Notes: generated by a model not told the origin, from the sequence alone. DNA of 64,000 nucleotides from Aquabacterium sp. (GCF_016195855.1 NZ_JACPYU010000017.1:1-64000), one strand, 5' to 3'. Counted from the stretch's first letter, positions 46,410 to 56,464 are shown. Translations and numbers: made by a program.

Positions 46410-47852
46410 ATGGTTTGGATGCGCAGCGACGTAGATTTGTCCACCCCGCCTGACCAGGGTTTTCGCCATTCGAAGACCCGGTTCTGGCCCTGGGCCCTGG
46501 GCGGCGTTGTCGCGATGCTCGTTTTGGCATTCGTCGAGGCGCCCGTGTGGGTGTTCGCCCTGGCCATGATGGCCTGGTGCGTGGCGGGTGCAGTGTTGTT
46601 ACAACGCGACGTGATTTTTGCAATGCGTCAAATAACTGACGTTAGCGTTAATTCAAAACCAGCCCGATCCGATGAACCCAATTGGCAAAACTGGGTTTCC
46701 GGCTGGTATTGGGAGACCGATGCCCTTCACCATTTGAAGGTCTTCAAACCCGGTGTCGGTTTGCCCCGCAGCATTTCGGTGGATTGGGCTCGCTTGTCCG
46801 AATATATCGGGTTAAATCCCCTGTGGTTGTCCAACTGGTCCACAGAGCCGGCCTGCCACGAGGCCGATCTGGGGCGCCTGGCCTATTGCCTGGCGCAAAA
46901 GGTGGCCTGTGGCGATGCCCTGGACCTGCCATGGCCCGAGGGGCTGCAGGGCGTGAGCGTCGAGGCACCAGGCTGGCGTTGTGCCGTGCAGGCCGAGCCC
47001 CGGTGGGACGAGCAGGGGCAGTTCCTGGGTTTCAGGGGCGTGATGCAGATGGTGCCGCCTGTCGCTGACCGCGCAAGCGGGGCTGCCACGGCGCTGTCCC
47101 GGGCCGAGGCTGAGGACGCCGCGCAGAACGCGCAGATGCGCGAGGCCGAGCAGGAGGTGCTGCGTTACGCCTTGTCGCACGACCTGCGTGCGCCCTTGCG
47201 CGTGGTGGAGGGCTTCACCCGCATCGTCAAGGAAGACTATGGCTCAGCCATGGACCGATTGGGCAACGACCACCTGGAGCGGGTACTGACCGCAGCGGCG
47301 CGCATGAACGGCATGATCGACGCGATCCTGGCGCAGGCCCAACTGGCCGCCGAGCCCTTGCAGCGCGTGAGCATTGACCTCTCGGCCATGGCGTGCGAGA
47401 TCGGCGCGGAGCAATCGGCGATGGTCAATGAGGGGTGCGCGTCGGCTGAAGTGGTTGTGGCGCAGGGCATGCATGAGGATGCCGACCCGTTGCTGGTGCG
47501 GCGCGTGCTGGAGAACCTGATCAGCAATGCCTTGAAATACAGCGCCAAGGTGGCGCAGCCTCGGGTGGAAGTGGGTGTCATGCCGGCGACCAACCCAGCG
47601 GTGTTTTTTGTGCGCGACAACGGCGCCGGTTTTGACATGCAGCACGCCGACAAGCTGTTCGGCATGTTCCAGCGCCTGCACAGTGCCAAGGAGTTCCCCG
47701 GCACGGGCGTGGGGCTGGCGGGCGTTCAGAACATCGTGCGCCGGCATGGCGGGCGCATCTGGGCCGAGGCTCGCCCGGGTGAGGGCGCCTGTTTCTACTT
47801 CACGCTGATGGGCACGGTCGAGGCGCAGCAGCGCGCTCAACGTTCGGAGTGA
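46410..47852 (+). CDS. membrane-anchored sensor histidine kinase
   Basis: Kinase of 480 residues with two membrane segments (about 27-63), a PAS-like region (about 85-215), and HisKA with His257 in ALSHDLRAPLRVVEGF. The ATPase domain has ENLISNALKYS, DNGAGFDMQHADKLFGMFQRLH (key residues: DNGAGFD) and GTGVGLAGV. The kinase core resembles bacteriophytochrome-type kinases. The start could be ATG 46410 or ATG 46419; neither has a good ribosome site. It is divergent from the hybrid kinase and convergent with the ANTAR regulator. Confidence 0.9.
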   Translation: MVWMRSDVDLSTPPDQGFRHSKTRFWPWALGGVVAMLVLAFVEAPVWVFALAMMAWCVAGAVLLQRDVIFAMRQITDVSVNSKPARSDEPNWQNWVSGWYWETDALHHLKVFKPGVGLPRSISVDWARLSEYIGLNPLWLSNWSTEPACHEADLGRLAYCLAQKVACGDALDLPWPEGLQGVSVEAPGWRCAVQAEPRWDEQGQFLGFRGVMQMVPPVADRASGAATALSRAEAEDAAQNAQMREAEQEVLRYALSHDLRAPLRVVEGFTRIVKEDYGSAMDRLGNDHLERVLTAAARMNGMIDAILAQAQLAAEPLQRVSIDLSAMACEIGAEQSAMVNEGCASAEVVVAQGMHEDADPLLVRRVLENLISNALKYSAKVAQPRVEVGVMPATNPAVFFVRDNGAGFDMQHADKLFGMFQRLHSAKEFPGTGVGLAGVQNIVRRHGGRIWAEARPGEGACFYFTLMGTVEAQQRAQRSE

Positions 47853-47869
47853 GCGCTCGGCGTGAATGC

Positions 47870-48547
47870 TCAGAGTGAACCCAGGCCGGCCAGCACTTCC
47901 TGTGCATTGAGCAGGCGCTCGCACTGGGCCTCCAGCGTGCGGCCTTCCTGCTGGGCCTGTTGAGCCAGCTTGGCCATGGCCTGCTGGCGGTCCAGCGAGT
48001 TGCGGTGCATGACGATGCCCACGGCAATGGCCACGTTCTGGGTCAAGGGGTCAACAGCCGCCGTGCTGGATGCTGCCGCCTGTGAGGCGGGTACCGGAGC
48101 CGATTGTGGCGTCGCAACTGGTGCGGCCGCAGGGGATGGGGCTGCAGCAGGTTCTGCCGGTGCGTGGGTCTTGGCCCGGTTGGCAAATGCGGCTTCCACG
48201 GCCGGCACGATCTGCTGGATGTCCAGCGGCTTGACCAGGTAGGTCAGGGCGCCCAGTTCCTTGACTTGCTTGATGGTGGCTTCATCTGCAAAAGCGGACA
48301 GGAACATGAAGGGGATCTGGCAGTACTCGCGCAGGTACACGGCCACGTCGAAGCCGGATTTGCCTTCCATTCGGATGTCCAGCAGCGCCAACTCGGGCTT
48401 GTGCTGACGGGCCAGCAAGATCGCGTCGTCCCCGTTGTCTGCGTCAATGACTTCGTAGCCGGCTTGCGCCAGACCGTGGGTCAGCGTGGCCAACACCAGT
48501 CGGTCGTCATCCACTACCAGAATCTTGCCTTTTTGAGTCACACCCAT
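47870..48547 (-). CDS. response regulator with ANTAR RNA-binding domain
   Basis: Antitermination-type regulator of 225 residues. The receiver (about 8-120) has Asp57 in LALLDIRMEG and a late Lys in YLVKPLD. An Ala/Pro-rich linker (about 135-170) leads to a C-terminal ANTAR domain (about 172-222) starting NVAIAVGIVMHRNSLDRQQA. ANTAR proteins bind paired hairpins in leader RNA and prevent termination. It is on the same strand as, and 178 nt downstream of, the HisKA_2-type kinase, the usual kinase class for such regulators. Confidence 0.88.
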   Translation of the reverse strand: MGVTQKGKILVVDDDRLVLATLTHGLAQAGYEVIDADNGDDAILLARQHKPELALLDIRMEGKSGFDVAVYLREYCQIPFMFLSAFADEATIKQVKELGALTYLVKPLDIQQIVPAVEAAFANRAKTHAPAEPAAAPSPAAAPVATPQSAPVPASQAAASSTAAVDPLTQNVAIAVGIVMHRNSLDRQQAMAKLAQQAQQEGRTLEAQCERLLNAQEVLAGLGSL

Positions 48548-48724
48548 GTCCTTTTCGGCTACCAGCCCAGGCCGTGTACGACCGGAAATGGCCAGCACCT
48601 CTTACCTATCGCTCCGTCTTCATGCATGTCGTCGATCGGTCAAAGATGTGCAATGAACACCATTTACCGAGGCCGGCCAGTCTAATGCACCTGTATGACG
48701 CAGGTGTATCCAGGCGCAGGAGGG

Positions 48725-51346
48725 CTATTGTGGCCAAAGAGTGATCTGCTGACCAGTGGGCTCACCCAATACGTGGGGGGGCGGTATCAAGTTGATGCCT
48801 GGTGGCGTCAGGTCGACCTGGGTCAGCACCTGGGCGCCGTCTTGCTTCATGGCGAGTTTGGCGCTGCGGCGCGGCAACAGGGCGCGCACCAGGCCCAGGC
48901 CGGACACGCCGCCTGGCACACGGTCCACATTGAAGTCTGGTGGCAGCTGCCCCGGGCTCCTGATCTTGATGGACACGCCTTGCTCGCTCGATTGCAGCGT
49001 GCAGCCCAGCGCCGTGGTGCCGGGACCATGCTTGTGGGCGTTGGTCAACAACTCATTGAGACACAAGGCGATGGGGATGGACTCGGCCTCCGGCAGCTGC
49101 CAGTCACCCGCGTTGCTGCCTTCCATGGCCAGCTCGATCGGGCGCCCGAAAGTGCGTTGTACCGATGAGGCAATGGCTTCAACCACGGCCTTGAGCCGCA
49201 GCGGGCCGCCCGCACCCACCTGCAGGCCATAGACCTGGGCAATGGCCTGAACCTGCCCGACCACTTCCGAGATGGCGGGGGCCACCTCGGGCTTGCGCAT
49301 GGCGATCTGCTGCAGCAGGCCCGCCACGCCCTGCAGGTTGTTCTTGATGCGGTGGTGCACTTCCTTGACCAGCATCTCGCGCTGGGCGATGGCCGCGTCC
49401 AGGCGGGCCTGTTCGGCCGCGCGTTGCTCGGTGATGTCGGAGGCCACCACCAGCAACTGGTCGGCGGACTCGCCATCGCGTGCCAGCGGCAGGTAGTTCA
49501 CATCCCAGATCTGGTTGCCACCCTTGTGCGGGCGGCTGTACTCGCGGTGCACGGCCTGGCCGCTGTCCAGGGCGTGCTGCATGTCGGCGCGCAACAGGCG
49601 GGCGCGATCGGCGTCGTACAGGGCCTCGGGCGGCTTGCCCAGGGCCTTGGTCGGCTCGATGTTCATGTAGCTGGATGCGGCCTGGTTGGCTTGCACCAGG
49701 GTCAGCTGCTTGGCGTCGATCAGGTGGATGGCCATGGGCGCCATCTCGATGATGCGTTGCAATGTGGCCTGGGCTTCGGCGGACTGGGCCTCGGCTTCGC
49801 GGCGCCGATCGATGTCCAGCAGGGCGTAGGTGATGTGGCGGCGGTTGCCTTCACCCAGTGTGACCACGGCATTGCCCACGACCCAGAAGACACGGCCATC
49901 TCGGCCCACCACCTGGCACTCGAAGGTGTGCGATTGCCCGTCCAGCAGGTCGTCGAGGTAGTCGGTCAGGCGGAAGGGGTGGTCCAGATCGGGCGTGGCC
50001 ACGGTGCTCAGGGGCTGGCCCACGAAGTCGGCCAGGTCACCCGCAAACATGCGGCGCGCCGAGCGGTTCATCCAGGCGATGCCGTGCTCGTCCAGCGTCA
50101 CGATGCCCACGAACACCGAGTCGAGGATGGCGCGGGTGCGGTCGGCCTGCAGGGTCAGGCGTTGTTCGGCGCGGTGGCGGTCGTCCACATTGACGAAGGA
50201 GGCGATGAAACCTTCTTCAGGGCGTTGCGGGTTGACCAGGCGCAGCGCGACCTCGGCCCACAGCACGCGCCCCTTTTTGGTTCGCAGCGCCCGTTCGCCT
50301 TGCCAGTGGCCCAGGCTGCGCAGCATGCCGGTGATGTCGGGGTCGGCGTTGTTGTCGACGTCCAGTGCGTACAGGCTCAGCAGGGGGCGCCCAGCCAGGT
50401 TGGCCGCTTCGTCACCGATCAGGTGAGACAGGGCCGGGTTGGCGCTCTGGATCAGGCCATCCTTGACGAAGGCAATGCCCACGCCGGACAGCGTGAACAT
50501 CAGGTCGCGGTCGCGGCCGAGTGCGTCCAGCTGCTGCTGTTGAGAGCGGATGCGGCTGATGTCCGACAGCACCGCGATCACTTCCAGCGGGTTGTTGGAC
50601 AGGCCGATGCGGCGCACGGACAGGGTGTACCAGCGCGTGGTGTTGCCGGGGATGACGATCTCGAGTTCGCTCTCGAACTGCTCGGACTTGAGCAACTCGG
50701 TGGCGGTTTCGGTGACCACGCGGTCGATGCGCGGGTCGGCGCTGAGCAGCACATCCAGGCTCTGGCCCGCCATGGAGCCGGGTGTGAGGCCCAGCATGCG
50801 CTCGAAGCGGCGGTTGCAGCGCATCAGCACGTTGTCGCGCAGGTAGGCGATGCCCGCCGGGGTGCTTTCCAGGATGGTGCTGAGTTCGTGCAGCAACTGG
50901 GCCTGGCCGGGCACGGGGGCGGCATCGGCATCCGAGGTGATGGCGCTCACCGGGGCGGTTGTGGGCGTTGCGCCGGTGACGACCGTGTCCTTGATCGCGC
51001 AAAGAAAGCGCCGCGGCGCTTCATGGCTGGACTGGGCCAGCGTCCAGATCTGGCTGCGCAGGCTGACCGGCGTGCTGCCTTGACGTGTCTGCAACACCTG
51101 GCTTTGCAGCGGCCCGTCTTCAGGGCCCAGTGCCAGCAGGGTCAGGGGGGAGTCCCAGCCACACAGCCTTTGCAGGGCCTGGGGGGTGTCGGCCAATGCG
51201 CTGCCCGGTGGGATGGCGTAGCCCAGTTGTGCGCTCAGTGCCGAGTTCGCGCGCAACACGCGTCCGTGCTCGTTGAATTCGATCAGGGCCAGCGGCACCA
51301 GATCAAACCAGGCGTCCTCTACGTGCAAGGGCGTGGGTGTTGCCAT
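48725..51346 (-). CDS. multi-PAS sensor histidine kinase, HisKA_2 type
   Basis: Soluble kinase of 873 residues with no membrane segment. About five PAS-like domains cover residues 10-640. The dimerisation/phosphoacceptor motif EVHHRIKNNLQGV includes His664-His665; in this family the His before Arg is the acceptor. The ATPase domain (about 715-850) has ALCLNELLTNAHKHG and a GLGLVRALLP block. It ends 178 nt before the start of the ANTAR regulator, a likely partner. The gap contains one small hairpin (CACCTG/CAGGTG at 48688-48706) and no gene. Confidence 0.9.
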   Translation of the reverse strand: MATPTPLHVEDAWFDLVPLALIEFNEHGRVLRANSALSAQLGYAIPPGSALADTPQALQRLCGWDSPLTLLALGPEDGPLQSQVLQTRQGSTPVSLRSQIWTLAQSSHEAPRRFLCAIKDTVVTGATPTTAPVSAITSDADAAPVPGQAQLLHELSTILESTPAGIAYLRDNVLMRCNRRFERMLGLTPGSMAGQSLDVLLSADPRIDRVVTETATELLKSEQFESELEIVIPGNTTRWYTLSVRRIGLSNNPLEVIAVLSDISRIRSQQQQLDALGRDRDLMFTLSGVGIAFVKDGLIQSANPALSHLIGDEAANLAGRPLLSLYALDVDNNADPDITGMLRSLGHWQGERALRTKKGRVLWAEVALRLVNPQRPEEGFIASFVNVDDRHRAEQRLTLQADRTRAILDSVFVGIVTLDEHGIAWMNRSARRMFAGDLADFVGQPLSTVATPDLDHPFRLTDYLDDLLDGQSHTFECQVVGRDGRVFWVVGNAVVTLGEGNRRHITYALLDIDRRREAEAQSAEAQATLQRIIEMAPMAIHLIDAKQLTLVQANQAASSYMNIEPTKALGKPPEALYDADRARLLRADMQHALDSGQAVHREYSRPHKGGNQIWDVNYLPLARDGESADQLLVVASDITEQRAAEQARLDAAIAQREMLVKEVHHRIKNNLQGVAGLLQQIAMRKPEVAPAISEVVGQVQAIAQVYGLQVGAGGPLRLKAVVEAIASSVQRTFGRPIELAMEGSNAGDWQLPEAESIPIALCLNELLTNAHKHGPGTTALGCTLQSSEQGVSIKIRSPGQLPPDFNVDRVPGGVSGLGLVRALLPRRSAKLAMKQDGAQVLTQVDLTPPGINLIPPPHVLGEPTGQQITLWPQ

Positions 51347-51358
51347 GTGGATCGAAAA

Positions 51359-52474
51359 TCAGGCCTTGGGTTGTACGACGCTCACACCAGGCATTTTGGC
51401 GGAGTAATCCTTGGGCAGCTTGGACAGGCCGGCGGCCAGCTTGCGGGCCATGTCCTTGTAGAGCTGCGCCACCTTGCTGTCGGGCTCGGCCACCAGCGTG
51501 GGCTGGCCGCTGTCAGCCTGCTGGCGGATCTTGAGGTCCAGCGGCATCGAACCCAGCAGCGGCACATTGAAATCGGCTGCCATCCGCTTGCCACCATCCT
51601 GGCCGAAGATGTGCTCTTCGTGGCCACAGTTGGGGCAGCAGAACACGGCCATGTTCTCGACGATGCCCAGTACCGGCACGCTGACTTTCTCGAACATCTG
51701 CAGGCCCTTGCGGGCGTCCAGCAAGGCGATGTCCTGCGGCGTGGTCACGATGATGGCGGCCGTCAACGGCGAACGCTGGCTGATGCTCAGGTGGATGTCT
51801 CCGGTGCCAGGGGGCATGTCCACCATCAGGTAGTCCAGGGGCTCACCAGGTTCGCCCCAGTTGGACAGGCGCAGCAACTGGTCAAAAGCCTGGCTGGCCA
51901 TGGGGCCGCGCCAGATGGTGGCCGCCTGGTTGTCGACCAGCAGGCCCATGGACATCATCTGCAGCCCGAAGTTGACCGGCGGGGTGATGGTCTTGCCATC
52001 CGGGCTGGGCGGCTTGCCGCTGATGCCCATCATCAAGGGCTGGCTGGGGCCGTAGATGTCGGCATCCAGCATGCCCACGCGGGCGCCCTCGGCGGCCAGG
52101 GCCAGCGCCAGGTTGATGGCCGTGGTGCTCTTGCCCACGCCGCCCTTGCCGGAGGCCACGGCGACCACGTTCTTGACGCCGGGCAGCAGGGCCTGGCCGC
52201 GCGAAGCCGCATGGGTCTGGATCTGGGTGGACCAGTTCACCTGCACGTCCGTGATGCCAGCTACCTGCAGCAAGGCTTGTTTGACCAGCTCGGTGTAGGC
52301 GGGCCATTGCGAATGCGCGGGGTAGCCCAGCGCGATGTCCAGCACAGCGCGGCCACCGTCCACCTTCAGCGATTTCAGGTGGCGTGTGGACACCCAGTCC
52401 TGGCCGGTCAGCGGATCGCACACGGCGGTCAGGGCGGTTTGGGCGGCGGTCTCGATGGGGGACAGGGCGGTCAT
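51359..52474 (-). CDS. apbC: iron-sulfur cluster carrier protein ApbC/Mrp
   Basis: P-loop ATPase that binds and transfers Fe-S clusters to target proteins. The 371-residue product has an N-terminal DUF59-like domain (about 10-85), the deviant Walker A motif ASGKGGVGKSTT near residue 108, Walker B VDMPPGTGD, and the cluster-binding CCPNCG. It ends 13 nt after the PAS kinase start, on the same strand, and is divergent from metG with about 160 nt between the starts. Complex I in this window is a likely client (inference). Confidence 0.95.
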   Translation of the reverse strand: MTALSPIETAAQTALTAVCDPLTGQDWVSTRHLKSLKVDGGRAVLDIALGYPAHSQWPAYTELVKQALLQVAGITDVQVNWSTQIQTHAASRGQALLPGVKNVVAVASGKGGVGKSTTAINLALALAAEGARVGMLDADIYGPSQPLMMGISGKPPSPDGKTITPPVNFGLQMMSMGLLVDNQAATIWRGPMASQAFDQLLRLSNWGEPGEPLDYLMVDMPPGTGDIHLSISQRSPLTAAIIVTTPQDIALLDARKGLQMFEKVSVPVLGIVENMAVFCCPNCGHEEHIFGQDGGKRMAADFNVPLLGSMPLDLKIRQQADSGQPTLVAEPDSKVAQLYKDMARKLAAGLSKLPKDYSAKMPGVSVVQPKA

Positions 52475-52632
52475 AAGAGCAGGGCGGGGCGCAGAGAAAG
52501 CGGTAAAACGGCGAAACCGGGCAGTCTAGTGCAACGGTCTGTGTCAGTGTGGCACGGCATGCAGCCTAAAATCGGCGATTCCCCCTGAAACGTTGGCAGG
52601 CTTCCTGTGGCCCGCCGCTCTAGAACTGCACC

Positions 52633-54765
52633 ATGCCACGCCAGCTTTTTGTCACCACCGCGCTGCCCTATGCCAATGGCCATTTCCACATCGGCCACAT
52701 CATGGAGTACATCCAGGCTGATATCTGGGTGCGGTTCCAGCGCATGCAAGGCAACCAGGTGCATTTCGTGGGGGCCGATGACGCCCATGGCGCGCCCATC
52801 ATGATCGCCGCCGAAAAGGCCGGCAAGACACCGCAGCAGTTCGTGGCCGACATCGCCGCCGGCCGCAAGCCCTACCTGGACGGCTTCCACATCAGTTTCG
52901 ATCATTGGTCTTCTACCGACAGCCCTGAGAACCATGCCCTGGCGCAGGACATCTACCGTGCCTTGCGCGATCAGGGGTTGATCGAAGTGCGTGCCATCGA
53001 GCAGTTCTTCGACCCCGAGAAAAGCATGTTCCTGCCGGACCGCTTCATCAAGGGTGAATGCCCCAAGTGTGGTGCCAAGGACCAATACGGCGATTCGTGC
53101 GAGGTGTGTGGCGCCGTGTACTCGCCCACCGAGTTGAAGAACCCCTACTCGGCCTTGTCGGGCGCCACGCCGGTGCTCAAGACCAGCGACCACTACTTCT
53201 TCAAGCTGTCCGACCCGCGCTGCTTCAACTTCCTGGAGAACTGGACACAGGACGGCAAGCTGCAGTCCGAGGTGGTCAACAAGATCAAGGAGTGGTTCAC
53301 CAAGGATGAAGAAGGCAAGGGCGGCCTGGGTGACTGGGACATCAGCCGCGACGCGCCTTACTTCGGCATCGAGATCCCCGATGCGCCGGGCAAGTATTTC
53401 TACGTGTGGCTGGACGCCCCCGTGGGCTACCTGGCCTCGCTCAAGAGCTACTTCGAGGCCGGCGGCCCCAAGGCTCGTTATGGCGAAACCCGCAGCTTCG
53501 AGCAGTTCATTGCCGACCCGCAAGTCGAGCAGATCCACTTCATCGGCAAGGACATCACCTACTTCCACACCCTGTTCTGGCCCGCGATGCTGCAGTTCAG
53601 CGGCCGCAAGCTGCCCAACCAGATCAATGTGCACGGCTTCATGACCGTCAACAATGGCGAGAAGATGAGCAAGAGCCGCGGCACCGGCCTGGACCCGCTC
53701 AAGTACCTGGGCCTGGGCATGAACGCGGAGTGGCTGCGCTACTACATCGCCGCCAAGCTCAATGCCCGCGTGGAAGACGTCGACTTCAACAAGGACGACT
53801 TCATGGCCCGGGTCAACAGCGACCTGGTGGGCAAGTACATCAACATCGCCAGCCGTGCCGCGGGTTTCCTGAGCAAGCGCTTTGGCGGTCAATTGACGGC
53901 CGCCCTTGGCGACGATGGCCAGACGCTGCTCAAGGCCTTGCAGGCGGGCCAAGCGGGCATCACCGAACTGTATGAACAGCGCGAGCTGGGCAAGGTGCTG
54001 CGCGAGATCATGCTGCTGGCCGACCGGGTCAATGAGTATGTGGATGCCAACAAGCCCTGGGAGCTGGCCAAGCAGGAGGGGCAGGACGCCCGCCTGCAGG
54101 AGGTTTGCACGGTGTGCATCGAGGCCTTCCGCTTGCTGAGCCTGTATCTCAAACCGGTGCTGCCCGCGCTGGCGGCCAATGTCGAGGCCTTCCTCAAGGT
54201 CGAACCGATGACGTTTGCCGACAGCAGCAAGCTGCTGGGCGCGCACGTGATTGGCGAGTACAAGCACCTGATGCAGCGTGTGGACGTGAAGATGCTGGAG
54301 GCGCTGTTCGAGGCGCCGCCCGCTCCCGTGGTGGAAGCGCCCAAGCCCGGTGAAAAAGGTGGTGCCCCCATGCCCCCCGAGGGGGACCTCGCCTTGGGGC
54401 GGCCCGGCGGCGAGGACATTGCCCCCACCATCACCATCGATGACTTCGTCAAGGTGGACCTGCGCATTGCCAAGATCGTGAACGCCGAGCACGTGGAAGG
54501 CAGCACCAAGCTGCTGCGTCTGACGCTGGACGTGGGTGAGGGCCGCACGCGCAATGTGTTCAGCGGCATCAAGGAGGCCTACAAGCCCGAAGATCTCATC
54601 GGCAAGCACACCGTGATGGTGGCCAACCTGGCACCCCGCAAGATGAAGTTCGGTGTCAGCGAAGGCATGGTGCTGGCGGCCTCGCACGCCGATGAGAAAG
54701 GCACGCCGGGCATCTATGTGCTGGAGCCGGTGGCTGGTGCGCAGCCCGGCATGCGCATCCGCTGA
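52633..54765 (+). CDS. metG: methionyl-tRNA synthetase
   Basis: Charges tRNA-Met with methionine. The 710-residue product has the class I signature as [13 protein letters not shown] (residues about 15-27), zinc-binding CPKC and CEVCG in the connective region, and KMSKSRG near residue 345. The C-terminal tRNA-binding (EMAP II-like) domain covers about 600-710. The linker before it, near residues 577-593 ([17 protein letters not shown]), is encoded by a copy of the palindromic intergenic repeat, in frame. Start and length are otherwise standard. Confidence 0.96.
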   Translation: MPRQLFVTTALPYANGHFHIGHIMEYIQADIWVRFQRMQGNQVHFVGADDAHGAPIMIAAEKAGKTPQQFVADIAAGRKPYLDGFHISFDHWSSTDSPENHALAQDIYRALRDQGLIEVRAIEQFFDPEKSMFLPDRFIKGECPKCGAKDQYGDSCEVCGAVYSPTELKNPYSALSGATPVLKTSDHYFFKLSDPRCFNFLENWTQDGKLQSEVVNKIKEWFTKDEEGKGGLGDWDISRDAPYFGIEIPDAPGKYFYVWLDAPVGYLASLKSYFEAGGPKARYGETRSFEQFIADPQVEQIHFIGKDITYFHTLFWPAMLQFSGRKLPNQINVHGFMTVNNGEKMSKSRGTGLDPLKYLGLGMNAEWLRYYIAAKLNARVEDVDFNKDDFMARVNSDLVGKYINIASRAAGFLSKRFGGQLTAALGDDGQTLLKALQAGQAGITELYEQRELGKVLREIMLLADRVNEYVDANKPWELAKQEGQDARLQEVCTVCIEAFRLLSLYLKPVLPALAANVEAFLKVEPMTFADSSKLLGAHVIGEYKHLMQRVDVKMLEALFEAPPAPVVEAPKPGEKGGAPMPPEGDLALGRPGGEDIAPTITIDDFVKVDLRIAKIVNAEHVEGSTKLLRLTLDVGEGRTRNVFSGIKEAYKPEDLIGKHTVMVANLAPRKMKFGVSEGMVLAASHADEKGTPGIYVLEPVAGAQPGMRIR
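54371..54410 (+). repeat. Comamonadaceae-type palindromic repeat, copy 2, inside metG
   Basis: TGCCCCCCGAGGGGG at 54371-54385 and CCTTGGGGCGGCCCGGCGG at 54392-54410. The second block is identical to 4859-4877 and the first differs by one base from 4836-4850. The gap between blocks is 6 nt here and 8 nt there. It is read in frame as part of the MetG linker. The outer CCCCCACG arm of copy 1 appears only as a CCCCCATG remnant. Confidence 0.85.
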
Positions 54766-54804
54766 GGATGACGGAGGCGCCCGCGCAAGCTGGCGCCAGG
54801 CCGA

Positions 54805-56385
54805 TCACCAGGGTGAACTGCGTTTGAGCCAGCGTTGCCAGGCGCGTTGCGCCTTCTTGCGCAAGCCCTTGCGTCGCCCTTGCAGCCAGTCACGGGCAAA
54901 CAGCGCCTGAGGCGCTTGCTGTGCTTGCTGGCTGTACCAGGCTTGCGCGACGACCTCATCCTGCACGTGCCCCAGTGCGTCCAGCGCGTTCTTCAAAGCG
55001 CGCTCATGGCGCCTGAAAGCCTTGTCTGACCACAGTGGCGCGTAGATGGCCGCAGCCAGTCGCAGGCGCTTGCCACGCTTGCGCAGCTGGTGCAGTTCGG
55101 CATCGGGCGTTTTGCTGAAGCCGTGGGCGTGCCGGGCACAGCGGCCCGTCCAATTTGTCAGGCGTGCGTTCAGCCAGGGCAGCAGTTCCGCGTGTGGCGC
55201 ATCGGCGGGGCGCTCGGGCGCCAGCAAGGCCGCCAGCATGTCCAGGCACAGGTCGGTGGCCAGGCCGGACCGGGCCAGGGCCACGATATCGGCCGGCAGG
55301 TTCGGTGGGGGGGGCGGGCAGGGCAAGGGCAGGGCGGGCCCGCCGGCCGCGCGCAGTTTTTCAGGCAGCCACGCCAGGGCCTCCTGGTCGCGCCAGTAGC
55401 CCAGTTGCCGGCTCAAGCCTCTGGCCTTGTCCATGCTGCTGGCAGGCAGGGCCCAAGGGGTGCTGCCCCACAAGCGGCCCAGTGCCCTCAAGCGGCGCAG
55501 GCTCAGGCGCAGCTCATAGGCTGCCTCGCAGGTAGAGGCCGGGGCGTTGCCCAGTTCGCTGAGGTTGCCGGTGATGTGCTCCAGGCAGGTTTCGACCCCG
55601 GCGCGCCACGCCTGGTCCATGGTCGAGTCCGCCTTGACCTTGGCCGGGCGTGCAGGTGTGATGTGCGCCTGAGGTTTGACCTCGCCCGAATGCGCGTCGC
55701 TCGGCGCCTGCTGCGCCGCGGCCTCACGGGCCAGGCGGTCACCCCGGTGGGCCTTGGTCTGCGTGTCCAGCCACAGGCCGTGGCGGGCTACCCAGTCGCG
55801 TCCGGCCAGGATCACGGCCATGGGGTGGCCCGATACCGACTCGATTTCCAGCTCGCGCACAGGTACGCTCAACGGGCCTGAATGGATCTGCCCCAGGTCC
55901 AGCGCCAGTTCCACCACACCTTCAAACAAGGTGCCGGCCCCGATGGTGACAAGCGCCCGCGTGCGGGTGATGTCGGTGCCATACAGTTCAACCAGGCCGG
56001 TGTGGCGGCCCTGCGGGTCTTGCGCCATGGACCAGTTCAGCACGCGCTCCAGCGCTTCCTGCGCCGGGGTGCCGGCATGGCGCCCCAGATCGGCGCGGAT
56101 GGGCTGGCCGTGGGCGGGCGCTTGCGCGGGCTGGTTGTCTTCCAGCCGCATCATGGTGTTGCTGCCACCGGCCTTGAGCGTCTGGACCCAGTCCGGCCCT
56201 TCCTGGCGCACGCGCAAGGCCATGCGGGCGGCGGCCAGGTGGCGCTCGGGCGTGTCGAAATACGAGGCCCGCAGGCGCAGATCCGTGTTCTGGCCGGCGT
56301 TGAGTCGGGTGAATTCGGCCCGAATGGCCTCCAGCGCACCTTCCGGAATCTGGAATTTCAGTTCAATTTCCTGCATGCCCGACAT
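54805..56385 (-). CDS. CYTH and CHAD domain-containing protein
   Basis: Fusion of a CYTH triphosphate-tunnel domain and a CHAD domain, 526 residues. CYTH (about 1-215) carries the E-x-E-x-K signature as Glu6, Glu8 and Lys10 in QEIELKFQI, plus LRLRASYFDTP. CHAD (about 265-526) is rich in His, Arg and Lys, with ELRLSLRRLRALGRL and HQLRKRGKRLRLAAAIY. CYTH enzymes cleave triphosphates and CHAD binds polyphosphate, so a polyphosphate-linked hydrolase is likely (inference). The ATG at 56385 is followed three codons later by another. It is divergent from the DUF3460 gene, with about 80 nt between the starts. Confidence 0.92.
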   Translation of the reverse strand: MSGMQEIELKFQIPEGALEAIRAEFTRLNAGQNTDLRLRASYFDTPERHLAAARMALRVRQEGPDWVQTLKAGGSNTMMRLEDNQPAQAPAHGQPIRADLGRHAGTPAQEALERVLNWSMAQDPQGRHTGLVELYGTDITRTRALVTIGAGTLFEGVVELALDLGQIHSGPLSVPVRELEIESVSGHPMAVILAGRDWVARHGLWLDTQTKAHRGDRLAREAAAQQAPSDAHSGEVKPQAHITPARPAKVKADSTMDQAWRAGVETCLEHITGNLSELGNAPASTCEAAYELRLSLRRLRALGRLWGSTPWALPASSMDKARGLSRQLGYWRDQEALAWLPEKLRAAGGPALPLPCPPPPPNLPADIVALARSGLATDLCLDMLAALLAPERPADAPHAELLPWLNARLTNWTGRCARHAHGFSKTPDAELHQLRKRGKRLRLAAAIYAPLWSDKAFRRHERALKNALDALGHVQDEVVAQAWYSQQAQQAPQALFARDWLQGRRKGLRKKAQRAWQRWLKRSSPW

Positions 56386-56464
56386 TGTCGTGTGCCCGGG
56401 CGGTGGGATCGGGCCGCGCAGGCCGATAAAATGGCGGGTTCTCGCACATTGATTGGTCAAAGCC

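Noticed and set aside
48688-48706. Terminator after the PAS kinase (CACCTG/CAGGTG hairpin)
   Set aside because: The 6-bp stem has no U-tract on either strand, so it is only a possible hairpin.
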